64,000 nucleotides of DNA from positions 10,452,404-10,516,403 of the forward strand of contig CM022672.1 of NCBI GenBank assembly GCA_012295275.1. The letters are read 5' to 3'. Source of the DNA: Chrysomallon squamiferum. Lineage: Eukaryota; Mollusca; Gastropoda; Neomphalida; Peltospiridae. A model generated the notes under the pieces. That model had not been told where the DNA came from. It saw nothing but the letters and a program-made list of their open reading frames with translations, and did no database searches. This document shows positions 38,801-64,000 of the stretch, one piece after another (position 1 is the first letter of the stretch; each line of letters opens with the position of its first letter). Both the position numbers and the translations under genes were made by a program.

Positions 38801-38997
38801 ACTGAGGTGCATACTGTCCTACGTGTGATAAGAAGAATGTAATCAGTAGGAATATACCCACGGAATGTATGAGTTTTATCTTTCACATCATTGTTAAACA
38901 ATTAATTAATATCAAAATGTATTAAAAAGCTTATTCATTCATTCACTTTTTGTTCATGAACTGAGTATTTTTTGCTAAGTCTGGTGGTCAGCTGATG

Positions 38998-62576
<23,579 letters not shown>

Positions 62577-64000
62577 CTGCAATGACAATGTAACAACACA
62601 GAGTGTTATTGATCTGTGCAGTTTTTATGTGATGTGTGTAATATAGTGGTAACAGTTCTATTAGTTGTTGCATTGAAGCAGTTGTTGTAGTAACAGTAGC
62701 TGTAGTAGTAATAGTCGTTGTGGTAGTGTAAAAATAATTATAATTGTAGTAGAGATTACATTAACAGCTGTAATAACTGTAGTGGTGGTAGTAGTAATAA
62801 TATTAGTTTCTATTTTGTGAAGACATACATACATATATGCAAACACAGACATAAATACATATAGAAATAAACTCAAATGCAAATGCACTTGCACACATAC
62901 ATACACATACACATATATACACATACAAAAATAAATACATTCCTACACAAACACACACATACACATACCTACAAAACAGTATCATTTTTACAAAACAAAG
63001 AAGTTTAACTGAAATCTAACTGACACTACACTAGTTTATCCTTTCACTGTGTTATAAAAACAATTCATCTTCAGAATCCCCTTGTGACCTGTCACTTCAC
63101 AGTCTCTTTAAACCAACTAATTAAAACATCTTAAAAGCTTTGCCTCACATCTATTGTTGTCAGACTACCAAGGTTTCTTCACCTGTTTGGTTGCCAATAG
63201 AAACAGCTTCTATTGTCTACACTGGATGAATAACAGTTCTTGATAATTACCACTGTACAACTTCCTGCAATGATTATCTGAGAAAATTACCCATTTTCAT
63301 CTACAGGATTAGCAACTGTGAAAATCAATATCTGTTGTTAATTTGCACCAAAATAACATTTTTCTTTAAGAACGAATTATGTAATCTAAGTAGAAGACTT
63401 TGGAAACTGAGACCAAGATAAATTAAAAAGAATCCTTTTGGTGAAGCCATGTAAGACATAGATGAAACCCCAAATGACAAATTCTTGTTAGAATGACTGA
63501 TATAATACTAATCACTGACTTTAAAAACCTAGAAGTTGGATATAAAGAAGAAAAAGAAAATCATTAAAACAAATCAGTCTGATTAAAACCGTGTAAGGTG
63601 TAGATGAATCTTCAGGTGATGTAAATTATTGTAAGAATGACTTATGTAAGATGCTGGTAACTTCAGAAACACAGAAAACGGTTATAAATACAATGTAATC
63701 AATCTGATTAAAACCATGTCAGGCGTGCTTGAACCCTCAACTAATACAAATTCTTCTAACAGTGACTTATACGATACTAATCAGTGACTTTAGAAAAAAA
63801 AAAGATGGTTTTGAATAAAAATATATTTTTGATTAAATCCATACCTGTCGTGCTTGAACCCTCAAATAATATAAATTTCATTATGCAAATCAATACATTC
63901 TTTGTAATTATGATTTATATAATACAACTTGAAAACTGAGAAGATGGTTATAAATAGTAATAATCATGTTGAGCATACATTTAGAATAAGTGTTATTAAG
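62577..64000 (-). other. Slo2 intron running off the right edge
   Basis: TAG/GTA blocks at 62650-62810 and CATA/CA repeats at 62820-62975, then about 1 kb of less repetitive AT-rich DNA. From about 63400 a roughly 140-bp unit recurs three or four times with the landmarks GATTAAAACCGTGTAAGG, AGATGAATC/TTGAACCCTCAA and AGTGACTTATA. No exon seen. Confidence 0.55.
63410..63960. repeat. Diverged about 125-140-bp tandem repeat
   Basis: Units near 63440, 63590, 63715 and 63840 share GAAGCCATGTAAGACATAGA-type, GATGAAACCCCAAATGA-type and TTTGAAAACTGAGAAGATGG-type landmarks with many substitutions. Strongest between the second and third units. Confidence 0.6.

Larger units (their letters stand above)
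34096..38997. other. Convergent intergenic region between RidA and Slo2
   Basis: Contains T/A-runs (34740-34770, 35180-35212), ATT/TAG blocks (34300-34372), TG/TA microsatellites (36555-36775), an AAT array (37217-37390), a 39-bp tandem array and a possible SINE relic near 38700. The Slo2 3' UTR must cover the right part. No protein-coding gene was recognised. Confidence 0.6.

Overview
The window is AT-rich animal nuclear DNA. It holds three spliced genes, a few hundred base pairs of exon each spread over kilobases of intron, in a background dense with microsatellites (ATT/AAT, CA/TG, TA, GGAT), long T-runs and minisatellites. Gene content (an NR5A/FTZ-F1 nuclear receptor, a RidA/UK114 deaminase, a Slo2/KCNT sodium-activated potassium channel), an invertebrate-type Slo2 C-terminus and degenerate 'AAGGGAGAT' repeats suggest a lophotrochozoan, most likely a mollusc. 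The species cannot be fixed from sequence alone.

Layout. 1-5800: no convincing gene, several minisatellites. 5809-17024 (+): NR5A nuclear receptor. Six exons (12076-17024) carry the DNA-binding domain, FTZ-F1 box, hinge and complete ligand-binding domain to the stop codon. Two candidate upstream exons (5916-5997 and 11800/11832-11961) both end in phase 1 and would join exon 12076 in frame, so alternative N-termini are likely. The large hinge/LBD exon carries an apparent one-base deletion at a C-run (14324-14327). Between the candidate 5' exons lies a 2-kb element with 187-bp terminal inverted repeats (6618-8666). 17025-29892: 3' sequence and intergenic DNA with no gene seen. 29893-33374 (+): complete six-exon RidA gene, 135 codons plus stop. 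33375-38997: convergent intergenic region with microsatellites, a 39-bp tandem array and a possible tRNA-derived SINE relic. 38998-62576 (-): the 3' two-thirds of a Slo2/KCNT channel gene, from the end of RCK1 through RCK2 to the C-terminus. The pore-forming exons lie beyond the right edge.

The most unusual feature is in the channel gene. At least four introns contain tandem arrays that abut or include splice sites, and the repeats copy splice signals on the transcribed strand: a 78-bp array (about 30 copies, each with a GTAAGT donor), a 43/44-bp array (9 copies of the acceptor of the next exon), a 53-bp array (about 12 GTAAGT donors, the last of which appears to be a real exon end) and a roughly 130-bp array next to a 27-nt candidate microexon. 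A further donor runs straight into an AGT microsatellite. This looks like a gene whose introns have grown by amplification of exon-boundary sequence, producing ladders of decoy or alternative splice sites. The three genes have no evident pathway link.
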